In this document: positions 24,353 through 33,161 of the stretch, in pieces | Layout of the letters: every line of letters begins with the position of its first letter | Numbering within the stretch: position 1 is the stretch's first letter | Made by a program: the position numbers and the translations under genes | Source: Coriobacteriales bacterium | GTDB taxonomy: Bacteria > Actinomycetota > Coriobacteriia > Coriobacteriales > JAEZZM01 | DNA: 40,381 nt | NCBI GenBank assembly: GCA_029983705.1 | Contig: JASBYZ010000003.1 | Coordinates: 1 to 40,381 of the forward strand | Reading direction: 5' to 3' | The notes under the pieces: generated by a model | What the model saw: only the letters and a program-made list of their open reading frames with translations | What the model was told of the DNA's origin: nothing | The model's database searches: none

Positions 24353-25612
24353 TTAGATATCTATATCTATGCTGTGAGCGTCATTGTCTTCATCTGTTTT
24401 ATGTTCATGAGGGTCAGGCGATTTTTGTAAGTCAAGTAAGGCTTGGCTTAGCTCAACATCTCCCCAAAGTTCTTTAACTAAATCCGGCCAGATTTTTTGG
24501 AATTCAACGTACTTAGAGGTATTTGCCTCTGCATACTCAGTTGCACGTTTAATACCCTTGGTGTAAATATCAAAGTAAGCTTTTTTCTCAGAAGTTCCAA
24601 TTGAGCGCATGAGCGCTGTTTGAGTAATCCTGCTTTTAAGGTCATCAGATACCCAAGGACCAGGGTATGGCATGAGTGATTGGGCTGTTACCTGATTTAG
24701 ATCGATTTGGATATTTGCGTACTCTAGTTTTTTATACTCGTAAATCCATCTATATACGTTTTGCATAAAGCGAGGAGCACTTGAGCGGTGGCGTGGTGGC
24801 ATATGTTTTACCGCCCACTTGTTATCAAACCACACCTCATAACCATAGAGCCTAAGGTTGATAAGGTAGTCTAAGTCTTCACCTCGAGTAATCCATGGGT
24901 CAAAGGCTACATTGGTGTAGACTTCTGCATGAAGGGCAAAGCAGCCTCCACATAAAATGTTTGAGCGAGAAATTCTTGGGCCAGACTGTGCCTCATTCAT
25001 CCACGCGTTAAACTCTTCTCGCTTAGACCAGCGCTTGTTATACCATTTTGCATGTCTTAGCTGAGCATAAGGGGAATTTCTTGAGTCGTAGTAATAACCT
25101 GATTTAGCAACTACAGGATCTCCCTCTACCGTTACTTGGCCAAGACCATAGACAGCATCAATTAAAAACTCTTCAGAGAGCACGATCTCATCGTCATCTA
25201 AAAAGATTACGAGGTCATGTCCTAATATTGAGGCAACACAGAGACCTAGATTTTTAATCGCACCGTATCCTCTAAGCGCAATAGCTTCTCCATCAACTTG
25301 ATCAAGGTAGCCTGAAAGCCTCTCAGAGAGAATACGAGAAAAACGGGAGTCAACAATTAAGCTTGGAACCGAAGGATAGCGCGCGCAAATTTCTTCAACT
25401 CGCGCGCGAGCTTCTTCTTCAACACCAGGTAGCGCAACTAAAAGAATGATAACCTGCTCAAGACCTGCCACCTGTTGAAGGGACTTTAAGCAGTCATCAA
25501 GCTCTGCAGTGCCCTTAATATCAGTTGCATGATCATATGAGCCAGGTTTTGACTCCTCAATTTCTCTTATCGCGTCCGTCCAATATGACGGAATAATTAC
25601 TACCGGTTTCAT
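24353..25612 (-). CDS. GT-A-fold (family 2-like) glycosyltransferase
   Basis: A 419-residue soluble protein without membrane helices. The N-terminal half looks like a GT-A nucleotide-sugar fold: VVIIPSYW at the start, then VIFLDDDEIVLS (DDD at 139-141) as the metal-binding motif. TRGEDLDYLINLRLYGYEVWFDN has the ED motif typical of the catalytic acid/base region in GT2-like enzymes. The C-terminal ~100 residues are helical, with an Asp/His-rich tail. Donor and acceptor are unknown. It lies between queT (17-base gap) and the TauE permease (23-base gap). Confidence 0.8.
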   Translation of the reverse strand: MKPVVIIPSYWTDAIREIEESKPGSYDHATDIKGTAELDDCLKSLQQVAGLEQVIILLVALPGVEEEARARVEEICARYPSVPSLIVDSRFSRILSERLSGYLDQVDGEAIALRGYGAIKNLGLCVASILGHDLVIFLDDDEIVLSEEFLIDAVYGLGQVTVEGDPVVAKSGYYYDSRNSPYAQLRHAKWYNKRWSKREEFNAWMNEAQSGPRISRSNILCGGCFALHAEVYTNVAFDPWITRGEDLDYLINLRLYGYEVWFDNKWAVKHMPPRHRSSAPRFMQNVYRWIYEYKKLEYANIQIDLNQVTAQSLMPYPGPWVSDDLKSRITQTALMRSIGTSEKKAYFDIYTKGIKRATEYAEANTSKYVEFQKIWPDLVKELWGDVELSQALLDLQKSPDPHEHKTDEDNDAHSIDIDI

Positions 25613-25629
25613 TTACTTCCTTTTAAAAC

Positions 25630-26193
25630 TTAGGCATGAACCTCATGATTAAAGACATCTGACTTTGAGAGTGCCTTATATAAAGGATAACCCAAAACGT
25701 AGACAACTACAGCCTGCCCAATTGCTGTTGTTACAAATCCAAACAGATACATAAGCGGATAAATTCCGTCTAGCGCTATATCGGTAAATGGAATGGTGTA
25801 AAAACCTAGGCCCTGTAAAATAAGGGGCAAATAAGCTGGGACAATAAGTGCATTAATAAACACAGGTCCCATGAGGGCAAGAAGCGGCTTATCCTTAAAC
25901 TTTCTGATAAAAAGCATTGCAAGACAGGTTGCAAGAGAACCAAAAATTACATCGAGCATGCCGAGCGCTCCGGTACCAGAAAGCGGGATATTAATTAAGT
26001 TTGCAAGCACACAGCCAAGTGTCATGCCTGGCACCGCTGCAGGAGTAAAGAGAGCAGTTACCACCATAACTTCTGAAAGTCTAAACTGGATTGGCCCCCA
26101 TGCAAGGCCTCCTAAAAAGAGAATACATACCAGGGTAAAAGCTGCGTATGCAGCAGCAATGATTCCAGTCTGTGCTAAAAACTTAGAGTTCAT
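25630..26193 (-). CDS. queT: QueT-family transporter component for queuosine precursors
   Basis: A 187-residue membrane protein of about six helices, with family features: GGLAWGPIQFRLSEVMVVTA, then a conserved GALGMLDVIFGSLATCLA region. QueT proteins are S components of ECF vitamin transporters and bring in preQ0/preQ1 or queuosine-type precursors for tRNA modification. The shared ECF module would be encoded elsewhere. Its start overlaps the end of asd by 11 bases. No preQ1 riboswitch can sit directly upstream because of this overlap, so control would be through the asd promoter. Confidence 0.9.
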   Translation of the reverse strand: MNSKFLAQTGIIAAAYAAFTLVCILFLGGLAWGPIQFRLSEVMVVTALFTPAAVPGMTLGCVLANLINIPLSGTGALGMLDVIFGSLATCLAMLFIRKFKDKPLLALMGPVFINALIVPAYLPLILQGLGFYTIPFTDIALDGIYPLMYLFGFVTTAIGQAVVVYVLGYPLYKALSKSDVFNHEVHA

Positions 26194-27214
26194 GATTAAT
26201 TAAAACCTCCAGTATTTGTACTGCATTAAGTGCAGCACCTTTTCTTAATTGATCTGCGCAGTTCCAAAATGAGAGACCATGCTCAACACTTTTATCCTGT
26301 CGCAATCTTCCAATATATACTTTATCTTTACCTGAGATAAAGTAGGGCATTGGGTAAGTGTTAGTCTCAGGATCATCCATCAACTCAACACCAGGAGCAG
26401 CTTCAAATGCTTTGCGAGCATCGGTTACACTTACTTCTTGATTAAACTCAAGGTTAATGTATTCTGCATGAGATCTGAGCACTGGTACACGCGCACAGTT
26501 TGCAGCAACTTGAATGGTATCTGAGTCTAAAATCTTTTTAGTCTCCTCAATCATCTTCCATTCTTCTTTAGTGCTCTTATCGTCCAAAAATACATCAATG
26601 TGAGGGATTACGTTAAATGCAATTTGGTCACTAAAGGCCTCAATGGTGAGGTCTTTTCCTTCAAAAAATTCTTTGGTCTGATTATAGAGCTCTTCCATAC
26701 CCTTAGCACCAGCTCCTGAGGCAGCTTGGTAGGTAGAAACAACCACACGTTTGATAGGACTTATATCATTGAGGGGTTTAAGTGCAACTACCATTTGTAT
26801 TGTAGAACAATTTGGATTGGCAATAACACCGCTATGCTTTAGTGCGGCTTCAGGATTTACTTCTGGAACTACGAGCGGAACATCTTTATCCATTCTAAAT
26901 GCAGATGAGTTATCAATCATGACGCAGCCATACTTCTTTAAATATGGGAGGTATTCTTTTGATAGATCTGAGCCAGCAGCAAAAAGAGCAATGTCTACAT
27001 CTTCAAATGATTCTGGACGCATCTCCTCTATCACAATCTTTTGTCCTTTAACTTCAAGCTCAGTACCACTTGAGCGTTTAGAAGCGAGTAACTTCAACTT
27101 TGAATAAGGCACATCTCGTGATTCAATAATTTTTAACATTTCTTGACCAACTGCACCAGTTGCACCTGCAATTGCTATTACAGGATGTGTTGGGAGTGAG
27201 CTATTATTTGACAT
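26183..27214 (-). CDS. asd: Aspartate-semialdehyde dehydrogenase
   Basis: Reduces aspartyl phosphate to aspartate semialdehyde with NADPH, the branch point to lysine, diaminopimelate, threonine and methionine. The 343-residue protein has the cofactor loop GATGAVG (17-23), KRSSGTEL for the NADP phosphate, the catalytic Cys136 (NPNCSTIQM) and the His region RSHAEYINLE. AAAGGAG precedes the ATG. It is the first gene of a packed run through queT to the phosphoesterase. The 82-base gap upstream has no T-box, lysine riboswitch or clear terminator. Confidence 0.96.
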   Translation of the reverse strand: MSNNSSLPTHPVIAIAGATGAVGQEMLKIIESRDVPYSKLKLLASKRSSGTELEVKGQKIVIEEMRPESFEDVDIALFAAGSDLSKEYLPYLKKYGCVMIDNSSAFRMDKDVPLVVPEVNPEAALKHSGVIANPNCSTIQMVVALKPLNDISPIKRVVVSTYQAASGAGAKGMEELYNQTKEFFEGKDLTIEAFSDQIAFNVIPHIDVFLDDKSTKEEWKMIEETKKILDSDTIQVAANCARVPVLRSHAEYINLEFNQEVSVTDARKAFEAAPGVELMDDPETNTYPMPYFISGKDKVYIGRLRQDKSVEHGLSFWNCADQLRKGAALNAVQILEVLINHEL

Positions 27215-27296
27215 ATGCTAACGCTCCTTTTTCTTATCTATAAAGAATTACGTTTAATAAGCTTAATACAATTTGAACTTCAAAGTTTCTGAAGAT

Positions 27297-28106
27297 TTAG
27301 AAGTAGATTAAATTACCTGTAAGCAAATCTGGAATGACTGCGATAACATTTGGCAAAGTTTGCCAGCCAAGAGCAATGCTTATAGCCCACAAAATTACAA
27401 ACTGAAGCGGATACACCAGGTAAAACAGTCGTGAATATTTTTTTGAAGCCATTGAAAAATCAGCAGGCACACCCTTAGAAAACAATAAAATTAAAAGGGC
27501 AAAGGCTGCTAAAATTTGCATTCCAAAATATGGGGCAGCAATTTCAATACTGTGACTAATCACATAACCAAAAGAAATGAGCGCACAGCCAAGTGCTTGA
27601 CCAAAACGAGCATTGAGCTTATCGCCCTTAAGACCATAGATAGCGAGTTTAAAGGTCAGTACGGTTACAACACCTATTCCACCATAGTCAACGCTGCACA
27701 ACTCACCTAAAACATATCCGGCAACAAAGGCAGCAAGCCATGCATAAGCCTGGTAGTTTAAGCGGGCAACAAGCAAGTACAGCCCCATTGCAATTGCAAA
27801 GGTAAAAAGTACATTTTGACTCATAAAATAAAAGGGAATGTTTGCAACAAACAAGTCAAAAGGTATTTCAGAAATAAACGCAAAAAGCAAAATACGCTTA
27901 AAGTACTTTAGCGGGTTTGAACTATATTGAAGGCCTACAGCAATCATATATGCAAAAAGCGGAAAGGCTAATCTACCGATAGCCCTTCCGATAGGATCAT
28001 TGTCAAAAAGTGCAATAGTTGCATGGTCTACTATAAGCAATATCATAGCTGCCCATTTAAGGGCAGTCATAACCTGTGCTTCACGCAGATGTATATTTTT
28101 AGACAT
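27297..28106 (-). CDS. TraX-family membrane protein
   Basis: A 269-residue protein with about eight membrane helices. The start LKWAAMILLIVDHATIALF followed by IGRLAFPLFAYMIAVGL is the TraX-family signature. The archetype acetylates F-pilin N termini. Chromosomal relatives in Gram-positives are common and probably acylate other membrane or wall targets. The conserved Asp-His (DH) and Arg in the first helices are present. The start overlaps the end of the MFS gene by eight bases, suggesting joint expression. No pilus or conjugation genes are nearby. Confidence 0.88.
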   Translation of the reverse strand: MSKNIHLREAQVMTALKWAAMILLIVDHATIALFDNDPIGRAIGRLAFPLFAYMIAVGLQYSSNPLKYFKRILLFAFISEIPFDLFVANIPFYFMSQNVLFTFAIAMGLYLLVARLNYQAYAWLAAFVAGYVLGELCSVDYGGIGVVTVLTFKLAIYGLKGDKLNARFGQALGCALISFGYVISHSIEIAAPYFGMQILAAFALLILLFSKGVPADFSMASKKYSRLFYLVYPLQFVILWAISIALGWQTLPNVIAVIPDLLTGNLIYF

Positions 28107-29331
28107 ACAAACGTTTTTCCTTTGGAAGGATTTGAAGCACTATAAGTCCAACAATAAAGAGTACTGCTACCGATAAAATTCCCATAGAAGCATTACCGCT
28201 TACTTGTGTAATAATGGCAACCAAGAAGGTTCCCATAACGGTTGAGTACTTACCAAAAATTTGGAAGAAACCGTAGAATTGGTTTGCGTGCTCTTTTGGA
28301 ACAATTTTTCCAAAGTAAGATCTAGAAAGTGCCTGGATACCACCTTGGAAAAGTCCAACGCATACGGCTAAAATCCAAAACTCACGGGCTGAGTTTAAGA
28401 AAAATGCTGCAAACAAAACTATTAAGAAGTATGCAAGTACCGCAACTTTAATGCCCCTCAAAGTACCCCATTTATCTGCAAGTCTTGAATAAATAATTGC
28501 AGATGGGAAGGCTACAAACTGGGTTAAAAGTAAAGCTAAAATAAGCTGGGTGCTGTCAATTCCAAGCGAAGTTCCATACGAGGTTGCCATAGAGATAACT
28601 GCGTGTACTCCATCGATGTAGAAAAAGTAAGCAATCATAAAGATAAGAATGAACTTATCGGCAATGATTTCTTTAGCTGCATCTATAAAGAGTTTATAAG
28701 GGCTTAACTTCTCGCCCGGTGTGTGCACCTTAAAGTATTTTTGCTCATAGTTTTTAAGAAGTGGGATGGTAAAGCCAAGCCACCACAGGGCAACTATGAT
28801 AAATGAGATGCGGGTTGCCAGTGCAGTTTCAATTCCTAAAAGTTTTGGGCCAGCAAAAATGAGCGCGATGCAAAAAATAAATGGAATGCAAGATCCAATG
28901 TATCCCCAAGCATAGCCATGGCTTGAGACTTTGTTCATACGCTCATCTTCAGTTACATCAACAAGCATTGCATCATAAAAGGTAAATGTTGATGAAATAG
29001 CTATGCTCGTAATAATGTAGAGCACCAAGAAGGGCAGCCAGCTTAGTGGGAGCGCCATTGCAAAACAGGTAATGATTCCTGTAAAGAAAAATCCCATGAA
29101 AAATTTCTTTTTCTGCCCCTGAAAGTCTGCCAATGAACCTAAAATTGGCATCAAAAGTGCCACTACCAAACTAGCGATAGTTTCAGCATATCCCCAGGCA
29201 ACAACTATATTTTGACCAGGTGCTATAGCTGCAAAATAGATTGGAATAACTGAGGTAGCAAAGAGAACAAAGGCTGAATTTGCAACGTCGTACAAAATCC
29301 AAGAACGCTCAAGTTGTGTAAATTTTTTCAC
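28099..29331 (-). CDS. MFS transporter of the Atg22-like/UMF1 group
   Basis: A 410-residue protein with about 12 membrane helices. The start LERSWILYDVANSAFVLFATS and the MPILGSLADFQGQKKKF loop are typical of the Atg22-like branch of the major facilitator superfamily. Yeast Atg22 exports amino acids from the vacuole. Bacterial members are annotated as MFS transporters of unknown substrate. It is the first gene of a two-gene unit with the TraX-family gene. A possible promoter lies 30-90 bases upstream in the gap shared with the divergent PLC-like gene (TTAAGA, 18 bases, TATACA), which is weak. Confidence 0.9.
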   Translation of the reverse strand: MKKFTQLERSWILYDVANSAFVLFATSVIPIYFAAIAPGQNIVVAWGYAETIASLVVALLMPILGSLADFQGQKKKFFMGFFFTGIITCFAMALPLSWLPFLVLYIITSIAISSTFTFYDAMLVDVTEDERMNKVSSHGYAWGYIGSCIPFIFCIALIFAGPKLLGIETALATRISFIIVALWWLGFTIPLLKNYEQKYFKVHTPGEKLSPYKLFIDAAKEIIADKFILIFMIAYFFYIDGVHAVISMATSYGTSLGIDSTQLILALLLTQFVAFPSAIIYSRLADKWGTLRGIKVAVLAYFLIVLFAAFFLNSAREFWILAVCVGLFQGGIQALSRSYFGKIVPKEHANQFYGFFQIFGKYSTVMGTFLVAIITQVSGNASMGILSVAVLFIVGLIVLQILPKEKRLYV

Positions 29332-29482
29332 TGAACTAATCCTTTTATCGGTAAATTCACTGTTATAAGTGTATACCTTTAAATTTTACTGGGTCTTAAT
29401 AGAATGTAAATCTTTTGTTTCAGGCTAAAAGTTGGGTAGATACTCAATAAAACTGTTCTGCCCTCAAGGAGGCTTATAACTT

Positions 29483-30433
29483 ATGCCCGCATTAGTAACT
29501 CATTACTTAATGGCTCAAGAATCCCTTGAGCAAGCATCTATTTCTTTTGACACAATTGAAGAGAACAAGGCATTTTTACTTGGAGCTCAAGGTCCTGACC
29601 CTTACTTTTTTAGAATTTTAAGCGTAACACCTCAGACGGCACACGCCTATGCAAAGTCCACTCACTATCACAAGACCGCCAAGCAGTACCGCGCACTTTT
29701 TGAGGCACTTAAGCTTGTAAGAGATGAAGATGAGGCTGTTGCCAAAGCCTATGCAATGGGCTTTCTTGCTCACTTTACGCTTGACTCAATGGCTCACCCC
29801 TACGTATATGCAAATCAGTTTGCAATTATGGACTCAAGTGATGAGCTTAAAGGTGCACCAAATCAGGTGCATGCAATTATTGAAAGCGATATAGATTCAA
29901 GTCTTCTCAAACGTTTGAGGGGATACGAAATATCTAAAGCCTATATTTTAAGCTGCCTTGATTTGAGCGATTCAAGCCTTACCACCATAGGAAGACTTCA
30001 TGCCTTTATAGCCCACAAGGTCTATAATATAGATCTTGAGTACAAAGAGTTTGAGCACGCTGTTAAAGACATGCGCACTATTTATCGCTTTATTGAGGGC
30101 GATAAGAGCGTGGGCTTTAAAGTCTTATCGGGGCTTGAAGAAAAAATTAATAAGCACTCAATGTTGATGTCTTTATCGCACAGAAAAGCGGGTGAACTTT
30201 CAGACAGACACCTCAACTTAGACCATGAAACTTGGACTCATCCATTTATTAACAAAAAATTAAACCTCAGTTTTGAAGACATATTTGAACAAGCTGTGTA
30301 TGCATATGTTACAAAATTGAAAACATTTTTAAGCGGTCAAAACTTTTTTGAGCTATCTGGGCACCTCAACTATAGTGGACAGCTACTAGATGAAGACGAG
30401 CTCTATCCGCTCGTACATTTGAAATACGAATAG
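29483..30433 (+). CDS. Zinc-dependent phospholipase C-like protein, no signal peptide
   Basis: A 316-residue protein of the bacterial zinc PLC/S1-P1 nuclease-like fold. Candidate zinc ligands are His7 near the start, Asp39 (GPDPYF), His97, Asp101 and His105 (AHFTLDSMAHPY), and His130 and Glu134 (VHAIIESDID). Classical members are secreted, but this one starts MPALVTHYLM with no signal peptide or membrane helix, so it is probably cytoplasmic. Many Firmicutes and Coriobacteriia carry such short intracellular versions of unknown substrate. AAGGAGG precedes the ATG. It is transcribed alone, upstream of the nrd promoter. Confidence 0.85.
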   Translation: MPALVTHYLMAQESLEQASISFDTIEENKAFLLGAQGPDPYFFRILSVTPQTAHAYAKSTHYHKTAKQYRALFEALKLVRDEDEAVAKAYAMGFLAHFTLDSMAHPYVYANQFAIMDSSDELKGAPNQVHAIIESDIDSSLLKRLRGYEISKAYILSCLDLSDSSLTTIGRLHAFIAHKVYNIDLEYKEFEHAVKDMRTIYRFIEGDKSVGFKVLSGLEEKINKHSMLMSLSHRKAGELSDRHLNLDHETWTHPFINKKLNLSFEDIFEQAVYAYVTKLKTFLSGQNFFELSGHLNYSGQLLDEDELYPLVHLKYE

Positions 30434-30443
30434 TGGACCCCAC

Positions 30444-30491
30444 CCCCAATTTATTGTGCTAAGATTTTGACTTGCATACAATATATTGTGT
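30444..30491 (+). promoter_or_regulatory. nrdAB promoter overlapped by two NrdR boxes
   Basis: Two copies of a sequence like the NrdR box acaCwATATATwGtgt occur here. Box 1 has core CAATTTATTGTG (30447-30458) and box 2 has core CAATATATTGTG (30479-30490). Their spacing is 32 bases, about three helical turns, as known for NrdR pairs. A good promoter, TTGTGC (30454-30459), 17 bases, TACAAT (30477-30482), has its -35 inside box 1 and its -10 inside box 2. Repression of nrdAB by NrdR bound to dATP is the expected mode. The nrdR gene is not in the window. Confidence 0.8.
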
Positions 30492-30533
30492 GCACAACAG
30501 ACAATTAATTTTTAACAGATTGGACTTAAATCT

Positions 30534-33125
30534 ATGCAAACTACATCTGGTGTAGCGCCTGGTAGCATCACTGTTATCAAGCGTGATGGTCGTCGTGTGC
30601 CCTATGAGTCACAAAAAATTGCCTCAGCACTTCTTAAGGCGTTCAATGAAGTGGAACAAGAAATCTCTGAGGAAGATCTTCAAAGTTTAGTTGCAAGCAT
30701 TGAAAAACAATTTGGTCAAAACAAAACCCTTGAGGTTGAGCACATCCAAGATATTGTTGAGCTTGCGCTTATGGAGTCTGAGTACTATAGCGTTGCTAAA
30801 GCATACATCTTATATCGCGATGCACGACGCAAGCAAAGAAACGTTCGCTCACAAATTGTGGCTCACATCCCCGACATTGAGGGCCTTGCTCAAACCTTAG
30901 CTGAGATTGAGGAAGACTATCCAGACCAGCAATACGATTTAAGTCTACTTTTGCATAAGTACCAAAGTTTTCATAAAGATAATTCAACCAGCTTACAGCG
31001 CCTTGATGCCTTGATTAAGGCAGCTATTGAGCTGTGCGATCAAGAGGCTCCAAAGTGGGAGTTTATTGCCGGAAGAATTTATGGTGTGGCATACTCCAAC
31101 AAAGCGCGCACCAACTGGCAAGCTTTATTGGTAGAAAAGCCTGAGCTCTTTGGCACAATTACTGATGCTCACTCTTTAAGCTACTACGATAAAATTGTTG
31201 CCCAAAGCAAGCTTGGCCTCTTTGACGAGCAAATCTTAGAAGAGTATACAAAAGAGCAAATTGATGCCGCCGCAGAGTTAATGGTTGAAAGTAGAGACAA
31301 GCTCTTAAATTATTCAGGCTACGACCTTCTCACCCAAAGATACACCATTAGAACGCATGACCTTCGTCCAATTGAGAGCGTTCAAGAAATGTATTTGGGT
31401 ATTGCCCTCTTTTTGGCTATTCCTGAAGAGAATAGACTTGAGTGGATTAAGCGCTTTTACACTATGCTCTCTAAACTTCAGGTTACTATGGCAACCCCAA
31501 CGCTTTCAAATGCAAGAAAGCCTTTCCACCAGCTCTCTTCATGCTTTATAGATACCGTTCCAGACACCCTTAAAGGTATTTATCGCTCCATTTCAAGCTT
31601 TGCAAATGTCTCTAAGTTTGGTGGCGGTATGGGCCTTTATTTTGGAAAAGTTAGAGCACAGGGCTCTCCAATTAGAGGCTTTAAAGGTGCTGCTGGCGGC
31701 GTAATTAGATGGATTAGACTTGCAAACGACACCGCTGTTGCCGTAGACCAACTTGGCATGCGACAGGGTGCAGTAGCTTGCTACCTAGACGTATGGCACA
31801 AAGATATTCCTGAGTTTTTAGAGCTTAGAACCAATAATGGTGATGACCGCATGAAGGCTCACGACGTTTTTCCTGCAGTATGCTACCCAGATTATTTTTG
31901 GGAGCAGGTAGAAAACAATATGGAAGGCGACTGGGCGCTTTTATGTCCTCATGAGGTTATGAAAATCAAGGGATACTGCCTTGAGGACTACTATGGAGAT
32001 GAATGGGAGAAGCGCTACCTCGACTGCGTTCAAGATCCAAACATCCCTAAGCGCTACATCCCTATTAAGGAGCTTGTTCGTCTTATCATCAAGTCTATGG
32101 TTGAGACCGGCACTCCATTTACCTTTAACCGTGATGCGGTAAACAAAGCAAATCCAAATAAAGACAAGGGTATGATTTACTGCTCAAACCTCTGCACCGA
32201 GATTGCTCAAAATATGTCTGCAGCCTCAGAGGTTTCAGAAGAAATTGTAACTGAAGACGGTGACACCGTTATTGTTACCAAGATTAAGCCAGGAGACTTT
32301 GTTGTATGTAACCTTGCCTCACTTAACCTTGGCCGTATTGAGGTAACTAACTTTGATGAACTTAACGAGGTAACTAGCTCTGCAATTAGGGCCTTAGATA
32401 ATGTTATTGCCTTAAACTTCTTCCCAGTAGCAGATGCTAAGGTAAACAACTTACGCTACCGTCCAATTGGACTGGGCGTGAGCGGATACCACCATATGCT
32501 TGCCACCCACCACATTTCATGGGAAAGCCAGGAGCACTTGGACTTTGTTGATAAGGTCTTTGAGGATATTAACTACTCAGCTATTAAAGCATCAATGCAA
32601 AACCCCAAAGAAAAGGGAGCCTACGAGCTCTTTGAAGGCTCTGACTGGCAGACGGGTGAATACTTTAGCAGCAGAAACTATAACTCTGAGCGCTGGCAAG
32701 AGCTTCAGGCAGATGTGGCTAAGTATGGTATGAGAAATGGCTACCTCCTTGCAATAGCTCCAACTGCCTCAACTTCAATTGTTGCTGGCACCAGCCCTGG
32801 TATAGACCCAGTAATGGAAAGATTCTATTATGACGAGAAGAAAAACGGCCTTATCGCCCGCATAGCACCTGACCTCTCTATGGATACCTACTGGTACTAC
32901 AAGCAGGCTCACCACATTGATCAGACCTGGTCTATTAAAGCCGGCGGAGTTCGCACAAGACACATCGATCAAGCAACTTCAATGAACATTTATATTACCA
33001 ACGATTACACCTTTAGACAGATTTTAGGACTCTACCTACTGGCCTGGAAAGAAGGGGTTAAGACGGTTTACTACATCCGTTCTAAGAGTCTTGAAGTTGA
33101 AGAGTGCGTAAGCTGTTCGGCATAA
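30534..33125 (+). CDS. nrdA: Class Ia ribonucleotide reductase, catalytic subunit
   Basis: Reduces ribonucleoside diphosphates to deoxy forms using a radical from NrdB. The 863 residues start with an ATP cone (about 12-100, VIKRDGRRVPYESQKIASAL) for activity control by ATP/dATP. The active site is complete: Cys337 (LSSCFIDT) and Cys592 (VCNLASLN) as the redox pair, with Asn552, Cys554 and Glu556 (SNLCTEIAQ) as the radical site. Tyr846-Tyr847 (VYYIRSK) form the radical transfer path. The C-terminal CVSCSA is the swinging thiol pair reduced by thioredoxin or glutaredoxin. The ribosome site is weak. nrdB follows after 36 bases. Confidence 0.96.
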   Translation: MQTTSGVAPGSITVIKRDGRRVPYESQKIASALLKAFNEVEQEISEEDLQSLVASIEKQFGQNKTLEVEHIQDIVELALMESEYYSVAKAYILYRDARRKQRNVRSQIVAHIPDIEGLAQTLAEIEEDYPDQQYDLSLLLHKYQSFHKDNSTSLQRLDALIKAAIELCDQEAPKWEFIAGRIYGVAYSNKARTNWQALLVEKPELFGTITDAHSLSYYDKIVAQSKLGLFDEQILEEYTKEQIDAAAELMVESRDKLLNYSGYDLLTQRYTIRTHDLRPIESVQEMYLGIALFLAIPEENRLEWIKRFYTMLSKLQVTMATPTLSNARKPFHQLSSCFIDTVPDTLKGIYRSISSFANVSKFGGGMGLYFGKVRAQGSPIRGFKGAAGGVIRWIRLANDTAVAVDQLGMRQGAVACYLDVWHKDIPEFLELRTNNGDDRMKAHDVFPAVCYPDYFWEQVENNMEGDWALLCPHEVMKIKGYCLEDYYGDEWEKRYLDCVQDPNIPKRYIPIKELVRLIIKSMVETGTPFTFNRDAVNKANPNKDKGMIYCSNLCTEIAQNMSAASEVSEEIVTEDGDTVIVTKIKPGDFVVCNLASLNLGRIEVTNFDELNEVTSSAIRALDNVIALNFFPVADAKVNNLRYRPIGLGVSGYHHMLATHHISWESQEHLDFVDKVFEDINYSAIKASMQNPKEKGAYELFEGSDWQTGEYFSSRNYNSERWQELQADVAKYGMRNGYLLAIAPTASTSIVAGTSPGIDPVMERFYYDEKKNGLIARIAPDLSMDTYWYYKQAHHIDQTWSIKAGGVRTRHIDQATSMNIYITNDYTFRQILGLYLLAWKEGVKTVYYIRSKSLEVEECVSCSA

Positions 33126-33161
33126 ATGAGTACACATATCACGGGAAAGGTGGAACACTAA

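Noticed and set aside
26194..27296. preQ1 riboswitch ahead of queT, or lysine riboswitch/T-box ahead of asd
   Set aside because: queT overlaps asd, and the 82-base gap upstream of asd is too short and lacks the conserved cores.
27215..27296. Terminator between the TraX-family gene and asd
   Set aside because: Only a five-base stem (CTTCA/TGAAG) without a T run is visible.
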